Shown piece after piece: positions 29,531 to 41,689 of a stretch of 64,000 nt of DNA. Below the pieces are notes generated by a model, which made no database searches, was not told the DNA's origin, and worked only from the letters and a program-made list of their open reading frames with translations. The DNA lies in NCBI GenBank assembly GCA_009602725.1, contig WELB01000002.1, positions 515,523-579,522 on the forward strand, read 5' to 3'. Source of the stretch: Spirogloea muscicola. Taxonomy: Eukaryota; Streptophyta; Zygnematophyceae; Spirogloeales; Spirogloeaceae. A program made the translations under genes and the position numbers. Numbering within the stretch: position 1 is the first letter of the stretch; every line of letters begins with the position of its first letter.

Positions 29531-32500
29531 TACACTACAGCAATATATATATCATGAAGTTGGCAGACTGATTGTCCTTTTCTCAATGACATTAACAGAC
29601 TCACAGGGTGCATTCCTGCCTCCATTGGGAACTGCACAACGCTGTTAAATTTTGATGCATCATCCAACAAGTCAGCTCGCACATTGCTCTGAGCAGTATA
29701 TGAGACTTAGTGGCGTGCTCAACATTGCACATATCAAAGTTCAGGGCGATTCATTTAAGACCAGGTGGCACGTATGCCCATGCGCTGCAATCGTCTTGCA
29801 TTCAGATTGACGGGAGTCATCCCTTCAAGCATTGGCAACCTTCGAATGTTGAGGGCGTTGCTTTTGGGGATCAATAAGTAAGTATGAGCAATACACTCCT
29901 AGCAGAATTGTGCCGTGCGTAGAGCATCGAGGCATCATTGCAAGTAATGTCCTTGAGACACGGTGAGCTTGACAACATCAACTCATTGCGAGCTGTCTGA
30001 TTGATGAAGTGGTCATCAGTAATGAAGCTATGGAGAAGGTGGACATTGTTTGTTGAAGCTCTCTGTTGTGATGCAGCCTTACTGGTCCCTTACCACCGGA
30101 GATAGGGAACTGCGCCAGTCTCAGCTATTTCCATGTCAGCGACAACCAGTAGGCTCCAATTTGCTTTTGCCCAGATGTCAGCCACGTAGACCTACTTTGC
30201 TGTCCATATGTGCAGGTCATCCCATGCAACAGCTCCCAGTCTAGATGGAGCAGACCGCTATTTGTGCACATAAGAGCCTGATTGCTAGCCACATTGGCTT
30301 TACAACTCTCAGGAAGTCGTAGTGCAATTGCAAGTCCATGCAATCCTGCTGAAGTGTGCAGCTTAAAGGACAAGCCTTCCAACATAGTGCAGATTAAGCG
30401 GAGAGTTCCCCGCTTCGCTGGCGAAATTGTCCCTCTTACAGGTCCTTGTCGTTTCGAACAATCGGTAAGTGATTACGCACGAACGTGGCAAGCTAAGTAC
30501 TGATGGTCGTCTGGAACAAAACAGAGAAGTCAAAGTCTAAGCCAACCAAACATGAAAACCCCTGATGTCATCTCTCCTTGCTGCCGCCATGCAGTATATC
30601 TAGAAGCCTGCCCGCCGAGCTTGGGAGGAGTGGAAATTTCATTGATCTTATCCTCTCCAACAACAAGTACTCTCAATACTGCACTCCTCTCCAAATTAGT
30701 GTGACGGTGTGGCTGGCCAGCCACAGCAGTATGTCTGACGTTTTCATCGAGACTGCTCCCGTGCATATTGAGGTCTGCTTGATGCATGAATGCATGTTGA
30801 GTAACTTGATCTGACACAGACCTGAACAGGCTGACAGGCTCCCTGCCACCAGCAGTTGGCAACTGCCGGAATCTGACAATTCTTGAGCTTAATAATAAGT
30901 GCGCAGTCCTGCACCTCTGCTTTTCTACTTTATGTCACATATGCTGCACGATAGACATGGTCATTCACTGTCAAGCCTGCAGTCGTAGAAGTGTGTCAGC
31001 ATAGTGGGGCTCTGCTACAGTGTTGTATTGATACCGCATGTGTTCAGGCGTTTGACTAAGAAAATCATGAGACAGACACGTTGCATTTCAATGTCTGATT
31101 CTGATAGTAGAAGTCACAAACAGTGGGACTCTGCTGAAGTATTATAATGCATATCACAGTCTTCTTGCTTGTGGGACCTGTGAAAATGCTGCTCACAGTC
31201 TCTCATCACCTTTCCACAGACTCAGTGGGCTCATCCCTCCATCATATGGCAACTTGGCTAATTTGTCAAGCCTCTTGCTGTACTCCAACAAGTGGGTATT
31301 TCTCCCTTACTGTCGACTCAAGTTTTGGCATTGATGAATCTTGAACCTGACAACTTCCATGCTACCTTCCTTGAAGTCAGGATACAAATCATCATAGTCA
31401 GCTGCCACGGCATTGTTTTATAGAGCCCTTCCTCCTGTACCAATCACAGATTATCGGGCCACATACCGAAGCAGCTAAGCAAGTGCAAAAAGCTCCGATA
31501 CCTGGACCTGAGCTTCAACTTGTAAGGGGTTTCTTGCCGCCCATGTCAACTGCTTGGGTGACTATCTAGTTTCTCAAGGAGGCTTGTGTGCGTGGCTCCA
31601 GTCTCCACTCTCGGTGTAGCTTCCAAGATCTTATTTGTCCACAGTATGTCCAACACCAACCCCTATAACTCGTAAGGTGGCACTCTGCATTTTGAATATA
31701 GCAGGCTTGTTGGAGGGGTACCGCGAGAGCTTGGGGAGCTGCCAAATCTCCTCGGCTTTCAGGCAAGCAACAACAGGTGAAAGAAGCATGAAGTTCAAGA
31801 GTCGGCAGCCGATCACAGCATGTGACTGTAGATATTTGTGATCGCGTATGATATTCATCACGCCTGCAGTGTAAGGCCAACTGGATTTAGCGCGCTGTTT
31901 CAGTCTGTGCTATGTATGAGGTCGACCTTGCAGGTGTCAGATCACCCACTATCAAATGCTCGTTTCGTGTCAGCTTGGAGGGTGGAATGCCACCAGAGCT
32001 TGCTAATTGCAGGGCAATGGTCAACCTGGATCTGAGCTACAACAGGTGCCGAGCTAGGACTGCGTCTTCAGTGGAGCCATTGCTTGCCTGAATTACCATG
32101 TCAGCAGATGAAAGATTTGCAGAAGAGTCACAGCTGGCTTTGTCACTTAGCGACTCACTCGTAAATACTGGCAGGTTAAGCGGCCACCTGCCACCTCAGC
32201 TGGGAAGGCTTGTGCTGCTCAACGGGCTTCGGCTTGCTGGCAACAGCCTTTCAGGACCGATCCCGACAACCTTCTCCAACCTAGAGAACTTGCAAGTACT
32301 GGACATGGAGGGTAACAACTTCTCTGGCCCATTTCCAGAGTGGCTTGGCAACCTGAGCAGTGCATTGAGTGTTAATCTAGGTCACAACAACTTGACCAGA
32401 GGAGTACCTGCGAGCATTCGAAGTCTGCAGAATGCTCAAATTCTTGACATCTCCAACAACCGCCTAAATGGCAGTCTCCCCCCAGAAATTGGAGGATTAA

Positions 32501-35479
32501 GCAAGCTCAATACATTTTCGGCTGCAAGCAACTCATTCAGCGGGCCCTTACCGGAGCATATCGGCATTTTGCCGAGGCTTACCTATCTCGATCTTTCCAA
32601 CAATTATCTCAATGGCAGCATCCCGGCGACCTTTGCTAATCTGAGTCTTACTCGATTCTTTAACATCTCAAATAACAACCTCAGTGGGCCCATTCCTGGC
32701 GGCTCTATTGGTCAGTACAGCAGCAGCTCCTTCTCTGGCAATGGCGCCTTGTGTGGTGGCCCTTACGTGGCCTGCAAGACAGCTCCCCCACCTCGTTCTC
32801 TTCCTCCTTCCCCACCACCTCCGGAGCACAAGTCGTCGAGCTTATCAGGGGGGGCAATTGCCGGCATTGTTCTTGGGGCTGTTATCGTCCTCCTCCTGTT
32901 GCTGGGACTTCTCCTGCTGTGTTGCTTAGCTCCAAAGAAGGACAAAAGTATGACAGACAGAAAGCGAAGCATTGAGGACTTTTGCTCCAAGTTGTCCATC
33001 ACTCAGGATAGACTCCAAGCTCCCTTCACCTACGAGGAGCTCATGCTTGCAACTGATGACTTCAATGACAACCATATTGTCGGCACAGGGGGCTTCGGGA
33101 AGGTCTATGGGTACGTACACTGCCCTGCTTGCAAGCTGTGTGCAGATTGTGGTGCTTGGTGTCCCGGTCATATTTTGTCATATAACTCTTTCTTATCCTA
33201 TGGCACAAACACTCATCCATAACGATGCAAAATGCTGTGCAGTGCGCAGATGAAGGATGGGCAAAAGTATGCAGTGAAGAGGCTAGCGCCAGACAGCAAG
33301 CAAGGTCTGAGAGAGGTGCAGGTTGAGGTGGAGATACTGAGTCGCATTCGTCACCGCAATCTGGTCCCGCTACGGGGCTGATACATCCCTAAGGACATCG
33401 ACGTGGACATGCTGCTCATCTATCCATTCTTGCCTGGCGGGACTCTTGACCAACTGGTGCACGGGGGGAGGGCCGTGCCTCCAAAGCCAGAAGGGTACGA
33501 TCACTGGGCTGCACGTAAGAAGGTCATAATGGGTGCAGCAGTTGGGCTTAAGTACCTGCATCACGAGTGCGAACCTCGGGTGCTGCATAGGGACGTCAAG
33601 CCAAGCAACACCTTGTTGGATGAACATGGTCAAGGGTACATGGTGGATTTTGGGCTTGCACGAAGCTTTCAGGCACATGACACGCACGTGTCAACCATGG
33701 CTGCAGGTACTTTCTTCGAGCACTTCAGTGGCACTGTGCTTTGTCATTGGCTTCTTTGGCAAGGAGGGCGAGTTTCTCCCTGCAATTACTTGTACATGCT
33801 GGTTGTGGCATCTCAGACTAACAGCCTCGTACAGAGAGCAGTCAGGTCTCCTGCAAGTCATGAACGCAACACCATGACTGCTGCATATCCGCAGGCACAG
33901 TTGGATATTGGGCTCCAGATTGCGCTCTGGGCCAATTGACTGAGCGAAGCGATGTCTTCAGTTTTGGAGTCATGATTCTGGAGACCGTCACCGGGAAGCG
34001 ACCTGTTGACCCTTTCTTCCAAACTGAGATAGCAATTGGGGGCAACTTGATCAGTTGGGTGCGATCATGCCTTCGCAATGAGAAGCCTTTGGAGTGCATC
34101 GATATGGCTCTAGCTCCATTTGATCCCCAGAACGTGGATGAGATGAAGGGAGCCTTAAAAGCAGGGCTATTTTGCTGCTCCAATACTCCAAATCAAAGGC
34201 CACCAATGAATGACGTTGTTGAAATGCTCCAGAATCTCCGAGCATTTGGTGCAGGTTTGACATTACCTAAAGTGCTGAGTTGACTATCTCAGAGGGACTG
34301 ATGCCACCCATTATTACTTCTGATGATTTTCTTGGTTTTGTTGTTTATAGCCAAATACCTTGGCAATAGACGATGTATATATGAGACGCCTGACGTTGAA
34401 AATCTGATGCTACAGATGCGGTGCAATCAGTTGTCAGGGGTCCATGGGCACGGCCCCCTGGCTTTGTTTGCCCTGCTGACCATTTTTAGCACGATATCAA
34501 GAAGCAGGCTGGAATTGAGGCACTGAGAAGTTGAGAGAGTGAGTGATATGTCGAAAAGAGGGAGAAGAGAGACAATGTTAATGGCGAGCGTAAGAAGAAA
34601 GGAGGTGACCGAAAACGAAGCGAAGTCGGACGGGCAGCAGGAGAAGAATAAGGCGTGAGACCGAGGAATGACTCAAGAGGTTATTCAGCTTCCTAGGCTC
34701 GGCAGTAACGCCATTGGCGTGCCAGTAGCAACATGACAAGCGCTTCGCACACGTGTCATACCCAGTCTGGAGCAGTGGCTACACGGCTAACAACCACAAC
34801 AAACACTGGTGGTCTTCGTCATTGCGAGAGTAATCTACTAATACCTACGCACTGCTTGTCATTGATCAGCGGTCTGGAGAACAGAACTGGCAAGAAGCAG
34901 ATCAATGCAGACCCTGTGAAGGATCATCAATGAGTGACCTGATCTCAAGAATGACGCTGGGTTTGCGCATGCTCCCGCTGACTGCATGTCTTCACATGAA
35001 TTTGGAAGTTGTCGACTATTATGACGGAGATTCGGGCGGGTCAAGGGCTATCAATGCTCGGGACGATCCTTTGAGCCGTGGCAGCAGGGCTGCCGAGGTG
35101 TGCACAGCCGGCACTCCCGCCAGACGCGTCTTATTGTCCGAGTGCATTGTTTGGCCTTCTACTTGCAAAAGCGAGCCTTCAGCGGCTCTCACAAAGAGGA
35201 GCGTGTCCACAATTGTGAGCTCAAGCTCATGCTTTGCACCAAGGCTGGACGAGCTTCATCTGGTTGCAGTAGGGCTTGGGACCTGCTAGCCAGTGTTCGA
35301 GCATCACTTAGCGACCTTTACATGTTGACCTCGTGGTCCCTGAGATGCACGTCAGCTCAGCAGCTTAGCTCCAATCCCGGACGCCTAATGGCACCTTGAG
35401 TGCCACTGTCAGCGCCTGAAAGCCCCAGGCCTTAATGATATACTTCGCTTTCGTGCCCAATCTTGACGAGTTGCTGGAC

Positions 35480-35745
35480 AAGCTGAAGGGATGCCGTGTG
35501 TATTGAGTGATGGAGGGCCTGAGTGGCCAAGTACAAAGTCAAGCACATGACAGATGTACATCACCGCTGTTAAGTTGATCCGCTCAGTAACCACGAGTCA
35601 TACGGAAAGCTCGCTACTATATGCCCGATTCCGGACACTAAATGACAAGCCCTTGTGCCACCCGCTAAAGCTCGACCAGCTTTCTGGTGCTGAACGGTGC
35701 CAGGGTCTCTGCAAGTATGTACATGACAGCAAGTCACTGGCAAAG
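35480..35745 (-). mobile_element. 5'-truncated LINE (beta), part of the inverted duplication
   Basis: Minus strand: HQKAGRALAGGTRACHL, then a frame change, an ORF end matching the SDL...TRGY region and a beta 3' UTR (GGCCACTCAGGCCCTCCATC near 35515-35535). The same insertion is present in arm 2 at 52925-53165, so it predates the duplication. Confidence 0.7.
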
Positions 35746-35889
35746 TAGGACGACTCAGGTCACGATACTCAGATGAATTTCTCTGTTCCGTTGTATTCAT
35801 TTCAGAAAAACTTTGTCCAAAGCAACAAACAGATGTCAGTATAACAGTGGTCGAATGTCTATAAGTGAGGGTCCACCGGGACTACCCTT

Positions 35890-36015
35890 GTAGCCGTTGC
35901 TGTAAAGTGGAAGAATTGTTCTTTCAAAAGCGTGTAGCGAGGTCTATCTCCTTCTTTTTGGGCTGGCTTTGCCAGCCACTCTTCTCTATGGGCGAGCAAT
36001 TCCTATCCCCTTAGG
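35890..36015 (+). mobile_element. Two short LINE 3'-end insertions absent from arm 2
   Basis: Compared with arm 2, arm 1 has an extra ~44 bp after CCTTGTAGC (about 35900-35940: CGTTGCTGTAAAGTGGAAGA...), flanked by TGTAGC on both sides. It has a second insertion (about 35950-36010) carrying the hairpin GGGCTGGCTTTGCCAGCC and ATGGGCGAGC. Both are 3' ends of the LINE family. Confidence 0.65.
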
Positions 36016-36103
36016 ACATGCTGTGACGGTACCTGTAAGGAACCTCAGCCCTACACACGCAAGTAGAGTGAGTCGTCCTTTTTATGTTCGGCTGTAGGGG
36101 TTT

Positions 36104-37700
36104 AGAGGAAGAAAGGGCTCGCCCATTGAGGATAGGGGCTGGACAAGCCAGCCCAAAAAAGAATGAACAAAGAACGAGAAGGGGGCCAGAGGAAGCCAGA
36201 GGAAGCGCTAAGAAACCAAAGCAGACAAAGAAAGAAAGCAGCTACAAATCACTCAGTAACCCCTGCTAAGCAGCCGCAAATCAGAGAGGCTAGGGTCCTG
36301 GAAGTGGGTCCCCTGGACAGAGCCAGAGGCAGCAGCGAGGGCTCTCCCGGCACGAAGGTGCAGCGCACGGGCCATGGACCTCTGCAGCGAGACGGCCAAG
36401 CGCATGCGATACACTTGCGCCAGCGACCCGGCTGCAGGAAAGTCTACCGGTTCACCATGGAAGCGACGGGCGATTGCGTGGCGGGCGAGCTGGTTAAGTA
36501 GCTCAAGCCACCGAGCGCCCAGTGCCCCATGGATGTCAATTGCCAACGGGAAGAACTCGTCTTCCGGTGGATGGTCGGCGTACTTGATCTCTTTTGCCCG
36601 AGCGGCGCAGGCGACCGCATACCCAGCCTTGGTGGCAGACTGGGCTGGGTGGGAGCGGTCAAATGCGTCGGTAGTCACCACATCCAGAAGCAGACGTGGC
36701 CCGCCGGCCTGTGGGGTGGCCACCAGGTCGACGCGACGAGCGTGGAGACCGTCGGCCCTGGCCTGGAGCGGCATGACGCCGGAGTGCTCCGCTGCCACCG
36801 CGAAGCCAGCCTCCACCAGGATGCTGTGCATCGCGTCCCGGAGGCGGTCGTGGGCCGCCGTCCTCTCGCCGCCATGGGAACAGCGCAGGACGTGAGCAGC
36901 CAGCTCGCCAGGCTTGGCCCCTCGCTCGCCACACTGGCATTGACGCACGCCCTGGAGGCATGGAGGCGGCAGCCCCAGGAGCCGGTGGACGGCAGTGCGA
37001 AACACCTCATCTGGGAGGGTCAGGGCGTCAGTGATGGGGAGTGCCTGGAGCCACGCCGCTGCCCCCGGGGAGGAGGCCGAATGTAGTCTCGCGCGCCCGC
37101 GCAGGTCAGCCTCAGGAAGCTGCAGCACGGCGGTGGTGTAGGCGGCCTTGTCGACGACGGCCGCGAAGCGCGCTTGGACGCGCAGGTCAGCGGTGTGCGC
37201 GAGGTGCGCAAAGGAGACCGCCTGGCCGGCCATGTCGGGGTGCGCCGCGAGCAGCTCCTGGTGGGCGGTGCGAAGCGCCACCTGGAACGGCAGCGCGCCT
37301 TTGTCCACCTCCACCACCGCCTGCTCCAGTGCACGCCGGCCATGGACCATGAAGCGCTGAGCCACGGAGGCGGCAGTCTGCGCCCAGCTGCCGAGGTATG
37401 CAGCCCGGCATGAGCGGACGAGCGGGCGCAGGCCGAGACCCCCGTGGCTGATGGGTAGCGCCGCCTGGTGGATAGCGGCTGGCGACTGGGGGAAGCCCTG
37501 GTGGCGGACCAGGGCCGCCAAGCTCGCCACCATGCCCGCGTCGAAAGTCGCGTACGCCGCCAATGCCTCTGGGGACGGCGGGGTGGCCCGCGTCAAGTAC
37601 TGGGGCCGCTGCCCGATGGCCTTGGTCAGCATGGCCAAGGACAGCTGCATATCCTCCAGCTCGGGGAGCCGGGCCGAGGAGCGAAGCCACTACACGGTGA
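36104..37700 (-). mobile_element. LINE alpha, best 3' half: 465-codon ORF with CCHC finger and endonuclease
   Basis: 5'-truncated non-LTR retrotransposon. The open frame from ATG 37650 to the stop at 36253 (465 aa; it stays open upstream to about 37690) starts after the reverse-transcriptase core. Features: QYLTRATPPS and LPISHGGLGLRPL (residues ~18-76), a thumb-like RGRARL...GAAAWL region (184-201), a CCHC motif (C238, C240, H253, C257), then RRVDLVA...LLLDVVTTDAF with D308 and D323 14 residues apart, and KEIKYADHP. The order CCHC finger then R/K-PD-like motif is that of the restriction-like endonuclease of R2-type LINEs. It ends SDLRLLSRGY. The 3' UTR carries the alpha hairpin (about 36140-36155), ending near 36104. 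No catalytic RT motif is present. Confidence 0.85.
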
Positions 37701-38365
37701 AGCACTGACGCATAGGCGCAGCGGAAGACAGGCCCTGTGGCGCCGCCGTCCGGCGGCGACTTCACCTCCTGGGCGCAAGCCAGCGGCTGTCCCCCAAGGG
37801 GCGCAGCCATGGACTCCCCGCAGCGAGCCCCGCAGCAGGCTGCGGCGGCGGCTGCGGCGGCAAGCAGCGGCAAGGCTGCTCTCAGGCTTCACCGGCGGGC
37901 CCAAGGTCCCCCCCTTGGCAGGGTGGAACCTGGCGAGGGGACGGGCGGGACTCGCTCGCACCTGTGCGGGCCAGTTGTCCGTCAAACGGCTGGCGGTCAT
38001 GTAACGTAACAGCACTGTGTGGCATAACCAAACGGCGGATCGTTACACACCTGCCCACTCTGGTTTTCACGTCCTCGGGAACAACGAGAAAGCAAGCGCG
38101 GCCACATTACCGGTGGCTGGGAGAGGCCAGCCCAAAGGAATGGACAGGGTCTGAAGGAGCCGGAGTGCTACGAGAAAACAGCCGGCAGGTATTACGATGC
38201 CTGACGAATGCGGCCTCTACCAAGCCTAGGAGGATCAACACCCTTGGCCTAGGTGTTCCCAAAGAGCAGGCGGACAATCTGCCAGATTGGCCGCAGGCTG
38301 CCACGTGATGTGCTCAGGCCCATTACAGAGCCACTTCACCAGATACTCATGGGTCTTGGACGACG
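37701..38365. other. GC-rich stretch, then a possible LTR edge
   Basis: 37700-37960 is GC-rich with alanine-coding runs on both strands and no credible gene. Near 38047 (-) TGTAACGATCC resembles the start of the LTR family seen at 19546 and 62953, and TGTAACGTAAC lies at 38000 (+). This might be a remnant 3' LTR of the adjacent minus-strand gag element. 38110-38160 contains LINE-like debris. Confidence 0.3.
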
Positions 38366-38369
38366 TTGT

Positions 38370-39425
38370 TCTTATCGCCGCAGCGAAAGCAACCTTTCCC
38401 CTCCATAGCTGGCTTCTCCAAGCGTCTCATGGGAACGAATGTGCAGCCCCTCCTTGGGCCGAAATTCTTTCGGTCCCCTCTCTGCCTCAGCAGATACTCC
38501 CGCCTCAAGCAGGGAGCGCTTGCCAATACACGTAGGTAAGGTTCAGCACCTTCCTGGCGTGCTCCACCAGCTGGGGCAAGCTGGCAAGGGCTGCGAGGTC
38601 ACGGAGTGCACAGCGACCCACCTCCGCATCGGCTCGGGCAGCCCAGCCTCAAAGCGCTGGCACTGATCGACAGCTTTCATAGGCTCGTTGCACAGCTTTG
38701 AGACCGGCAGCCTGAACTGCCGCACATGGTCCTCAAAGTCCCCGCCAGACGAGTAGCATCCAGCTCATCACGAGCCTGCAGCTCCCCATGAATTTCACCA
38801 TACACGTGGTGAACGAGCCCGAGAAATACTTTTAGGTGTTGCACACCTCTGGCGTGGAAGTCTTCGTCATGGTGTCCCACCACGGGGATCTCTGACGAGA
38901 TAATTAGCGGCAAGCTCATCTTGCCGACACGTCCGTGCCACTGAGCACGGACCACTCACTTATCTCGCTGAGCCACGCGTACAGTCCACCATGGTCAGAT
39001 TGACCAGAAAATCGCTGAAATTGGGCGGCCCTGGCAAGTCCATGCGCAGCATTTCCCCGGCTCTGGCGCATCAGATGCGCCTCAGCCCCGACCCCTTGCA
39101 AACGCCTGTCGCCGGCCCGAAGCCGGCCGAGCAAGCTTTGCACCTCCCCACACAACGCCCCCAGTAGAACGTGGGAGGATGGATCCAGCACAGCCTTGGC
39201 TGCCTCCAAGTGCTCCTTGAGGAGTGCAACACGTTGCATCTCCCCAGCCGACAGGCCCTCATGACCTGCGGCCCGAGCTTGGCGTGCTCGTCAGGGACTT
39301 GCCCCGCAGTAGCCACTGCTGGCTCCGCAGCAGCCGCTGCCTCAGCAGCCGGCCGGTCTACCTCCCGAGGGGGGCTAGGCCGCGTACTGGAGGTGTGCGA
39401 CTCATGCCGTCTGAGGAACATTGAG
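38370..39425 (-). pseudogene. Decayed LTR-retrotransposon gag gene
   Basis: Minus-strand frames in order read EAAKAVLDPSSHVLLGALCG, AQFQRFSGQSDHGGLYAWLS, DEDFHARGVQHLKVFLGLVH, then MRQFRLPVSKLCNEPMKAVD followed by RFEAGLPEPMRRWVAVHSVT (the usual retrotransposon capsid pattern), and last GCFRCGDKNNVVQD, a damaged zinc knuckle missing its His. Frameshifts separate the pieces. No protease, RT or integrase follows. It is assigned to gag by pattern only. Confidence 0.5.
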
Positions 39426-39735
39426 TGCTCAAGTCAGGCTCCGGCAGTCAGCATAGAGAACATCGCAAGACTGCTGCAGCAGCGAGCGAGCAAGCAAGGC
39501 AGCGCGCTAGCCATACCTCCAAACAGCAGGCAGGCAGACAGCCGCAGATAGGGCCAAGACCGATGCACAAGATCGATGCTGGCCACACGACTAACCTTCA
39601 CCACACAAAGGCTGCCTAAATCCCCATCTCAAAGTAGTTGATATGCAGCAAGTGGTCCATCACAAAGGATGTACAAAGTCTGAAAGGGCCGGATGGCGCA
39701 AATAGCAGGATGCTAGTCTCCAGAATGTCAGTAAG
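39426..39735. other. Spacer between gag remnant and RLK-D
   Basis: No gene recognised. 39665-39735 resembles, in reverse, a repeat also present near 8170-8240 (GTCTGAAAGGGCCGG.TGGCGCAA). Confidence 0.35.
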
Positions 39736-41689
39736 TGGGAGCTAAAGAGCAGGATCACTTCTCTGTCATACTTTTGTCCTTCCGTGCTAAGCAACACAGC
39801 CGGAGCAGTGCCAGCAACAGGAGGAGAAGGACAACAACAGCCCCAACAACAATGCCAGCAGTGCCCCCCCTGATAAGCTCGACGACTTGTGCTCTGGAGG
39901 CGGTGGCGAAGGAGGTGTCTTGCAGGCCACGTAAGGGCCGCCACACAAGTCGCCATTGCCAGAGAAGGAGCTGCTATTGTAGTGACCGATAGAACCGCCA
40001 GGAATGGGCCCACTGAGGTTGTTATTTGAGACGTTGAAGAAGGAAGTAAGGTTCAAATTAGCAAAGGACGCCGGGATGCTGCCATTGAGGTCGTTATTGG
40101 AAAGATCGAGGTATGTAAGACTCGGCAAGTTGCCAATCTGCTCCGGAATGGGCCCGCTGAATGAGTTGCTTGCGGCCGAAAATGCAATGAGCTTGCTTAA
40201 CTCTCCAATTTCCACAGGGAGACTTCCACTTAGGCGGTTGTTGGAGATGTCAAGATCTCGGAGATCTTGCAGACTCCGAATGCTCGCAGGTACTCCTCCG
40301 GTCAAGTTGTTGTGAGCTAGGTAGATACCCAACACATCGCTTAGGTTGCCAAGCCACTCTGGGAATGGGCCAGATAGATTGTTATTTTCCATCCCCAGCA
40401 ATTGCAAGTTCTCCAGGTTGGAGAAGGTTGTCGGGATCGGTCCAGAGAGCTTGTTGTCATCAAGCGAGAGATCGTTGAGCAGCACAAGTCTCCCCAACTG
40501 AGGTGGCACAAGGCCAGTTAACCTGCCAGTAAGTGCAAATGAGCTGCTAAAAATGCCAGCTGTGGCTCTTCTGCACTTTATGTATCTGCTGACATGGCAA
40601 ATCAGGCAACTTATAAAGCAGTCACAGCTCAGCACCTGTTGAAGCTCAGGTCCAGACTGATCAACCCCCTGCAATCAGCGAGCTCTGGTGGCACTCCACC
40701 CTCCAAGCTGACACCAAACACGCATTTGGCAGGCGGTGAATTAACACCAATAGCAGTCAGCTCCCTCATGAAGTGGGAGCTTGTTGCACGAGATGACCTG
40801 CACGTAGGGACAGCAGAGCAGGCCTACATGATCGAAACTTGGGCAAAAGGCATACTGGAGCCTACTGGTTGTGATCGACCCAGAGAGCGCTGAGATTGGT
40901 GCAGATTCCCAACTCCGATGGTAGGGGACCAGAAAAACTGCATCGCAACGAAGAGCTTCGACTACTGTCAACCTTCTCCTTAGCTTCGTGAACGATGACA
41001 ACTTCATCTACCAGACACACTCGCAACTGAGTTGATATTGTCGAGCTCACTGTGTCTCAAGGTAACTCCTTGCAAAGATGCCTTGATGCAATATGCACGG
41101 CAACAGTCTGGTAGGAGAGTCTTGCTGATACTTACTTATTGCTCCCCAAAAGTAACAGTCTCAACATTCGAAGGTTGCCAATGCTTGAAGGTATGACTCC
41201 CGTTAATCTGAACGCAAGACAACCACAGGGCATTGGCATATGTGCCACTTGGTCCATGAATGAAATGCCTTGAAGTTATGATGATGCCTTGATCAGCCTG
41301 ATCAGCCTGATCAGCCTTGATCCTCTTATGTGCACAAATAGCAGTCAGCTCCCTCATGAAGTGGGAGCTTGTTGCACGAGATGACCTGCACGTGGGGACA
41401 GCAGAGCAGGCCTACATGCTCGAAACTTGGGCAAAAGGCATACTGGAGCCTACTGGTTGTCATTGACATAGAGATTGCTGAGACTGGCGCAGCTTCCCAA
41501 CTCCAATGGTAAGGGACCAGTAAGGCTGCATCGCAACGAAGAGCTTCGATTACTGTTCACCTTCTCCTTAGCTTTGTGACCAATGACCACTTCATCAATC
41601 AGACACACTGGCAACTGAGTTGATGTTGTCAAGCTCACTGTGTCGCAAGGACACTACTTGACGGTGTAGCCTCCCTGAGGCAAGGCCGT

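Larger units (their letters stand above)
24110..34283 (+). pseudogene. RLK-C: LRR receptor-like kinase with ~25 LRR exons, disabled
   Basis: Same family as RLK-B but with a far longer ectodomain. Exons: 24110-24202 (signal exon), 24671-24814 (cap), 25085-25261 (two LRRs), then single-LRR exons at 25546, 26009, 26198, 26492, 26839, 27103, 27286, 27883, 28182, 28487, 28682, 28903, 29157, 29338, 29599, 29806, 30077, 30393, 30595, 30830, 31220, 31450, 31705 and 31974 (72 or 69 nt, phase 2). The large exon is 32175-33110 and the kinase exons are 33243-33706 and 33895-34283. Lesions: the signal exon is one base out of frame with the cap exon; TAA at 26538; TGA at 26873; TGA at 33379 (Trp of the GWYIP motif); a degenerate LRR near 27474-27545. 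HRDVKPSN and DFGLA remain. The first two stops could be skipped with their exons, the third could not. Confidence 0.85.
34430..36040 (+). repeat. Inverted duplication, arm 1 (RLK-C 3' flank)
   Basis: Sequence from the RLK-C 3' flank to about 36040 is repeated in reverse at 52690-54200. Shared blocks include 34440-34500, 34700-34930 (CATGACA..CGCTT..CA, AGAGTAATCTACTA), 34960-35290 (GTCGACTATTATGAC, GGCAGCAGGGCTGCC), 35340-35560 and 35600-35900. A decayed LINE ORF end (CTKAGRASSGCSRAW, SLSDLYMLTS) is at 35230-35340. Confidence 0.75.

Noticed and set aside
26873-33381. Possible reassignment of TGA to Trp, since a TGA in RLK-C replaces a conserved Trp codon
   Set aside because: RLK-B, RLK-C and most LINE ORFs end in TGA at the expected C-terminus, and Trp is encoded by TGG elsewhere. 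Pseudogene decay explains the stops.
37187-37873. A 228-codon minus-strand ORF overlapping the LINE ORF
   Set aside because: It is a shadow in another frame. The 465-codon frame carries the zinc finger and endonuclease motifs and aligns with many other copies.
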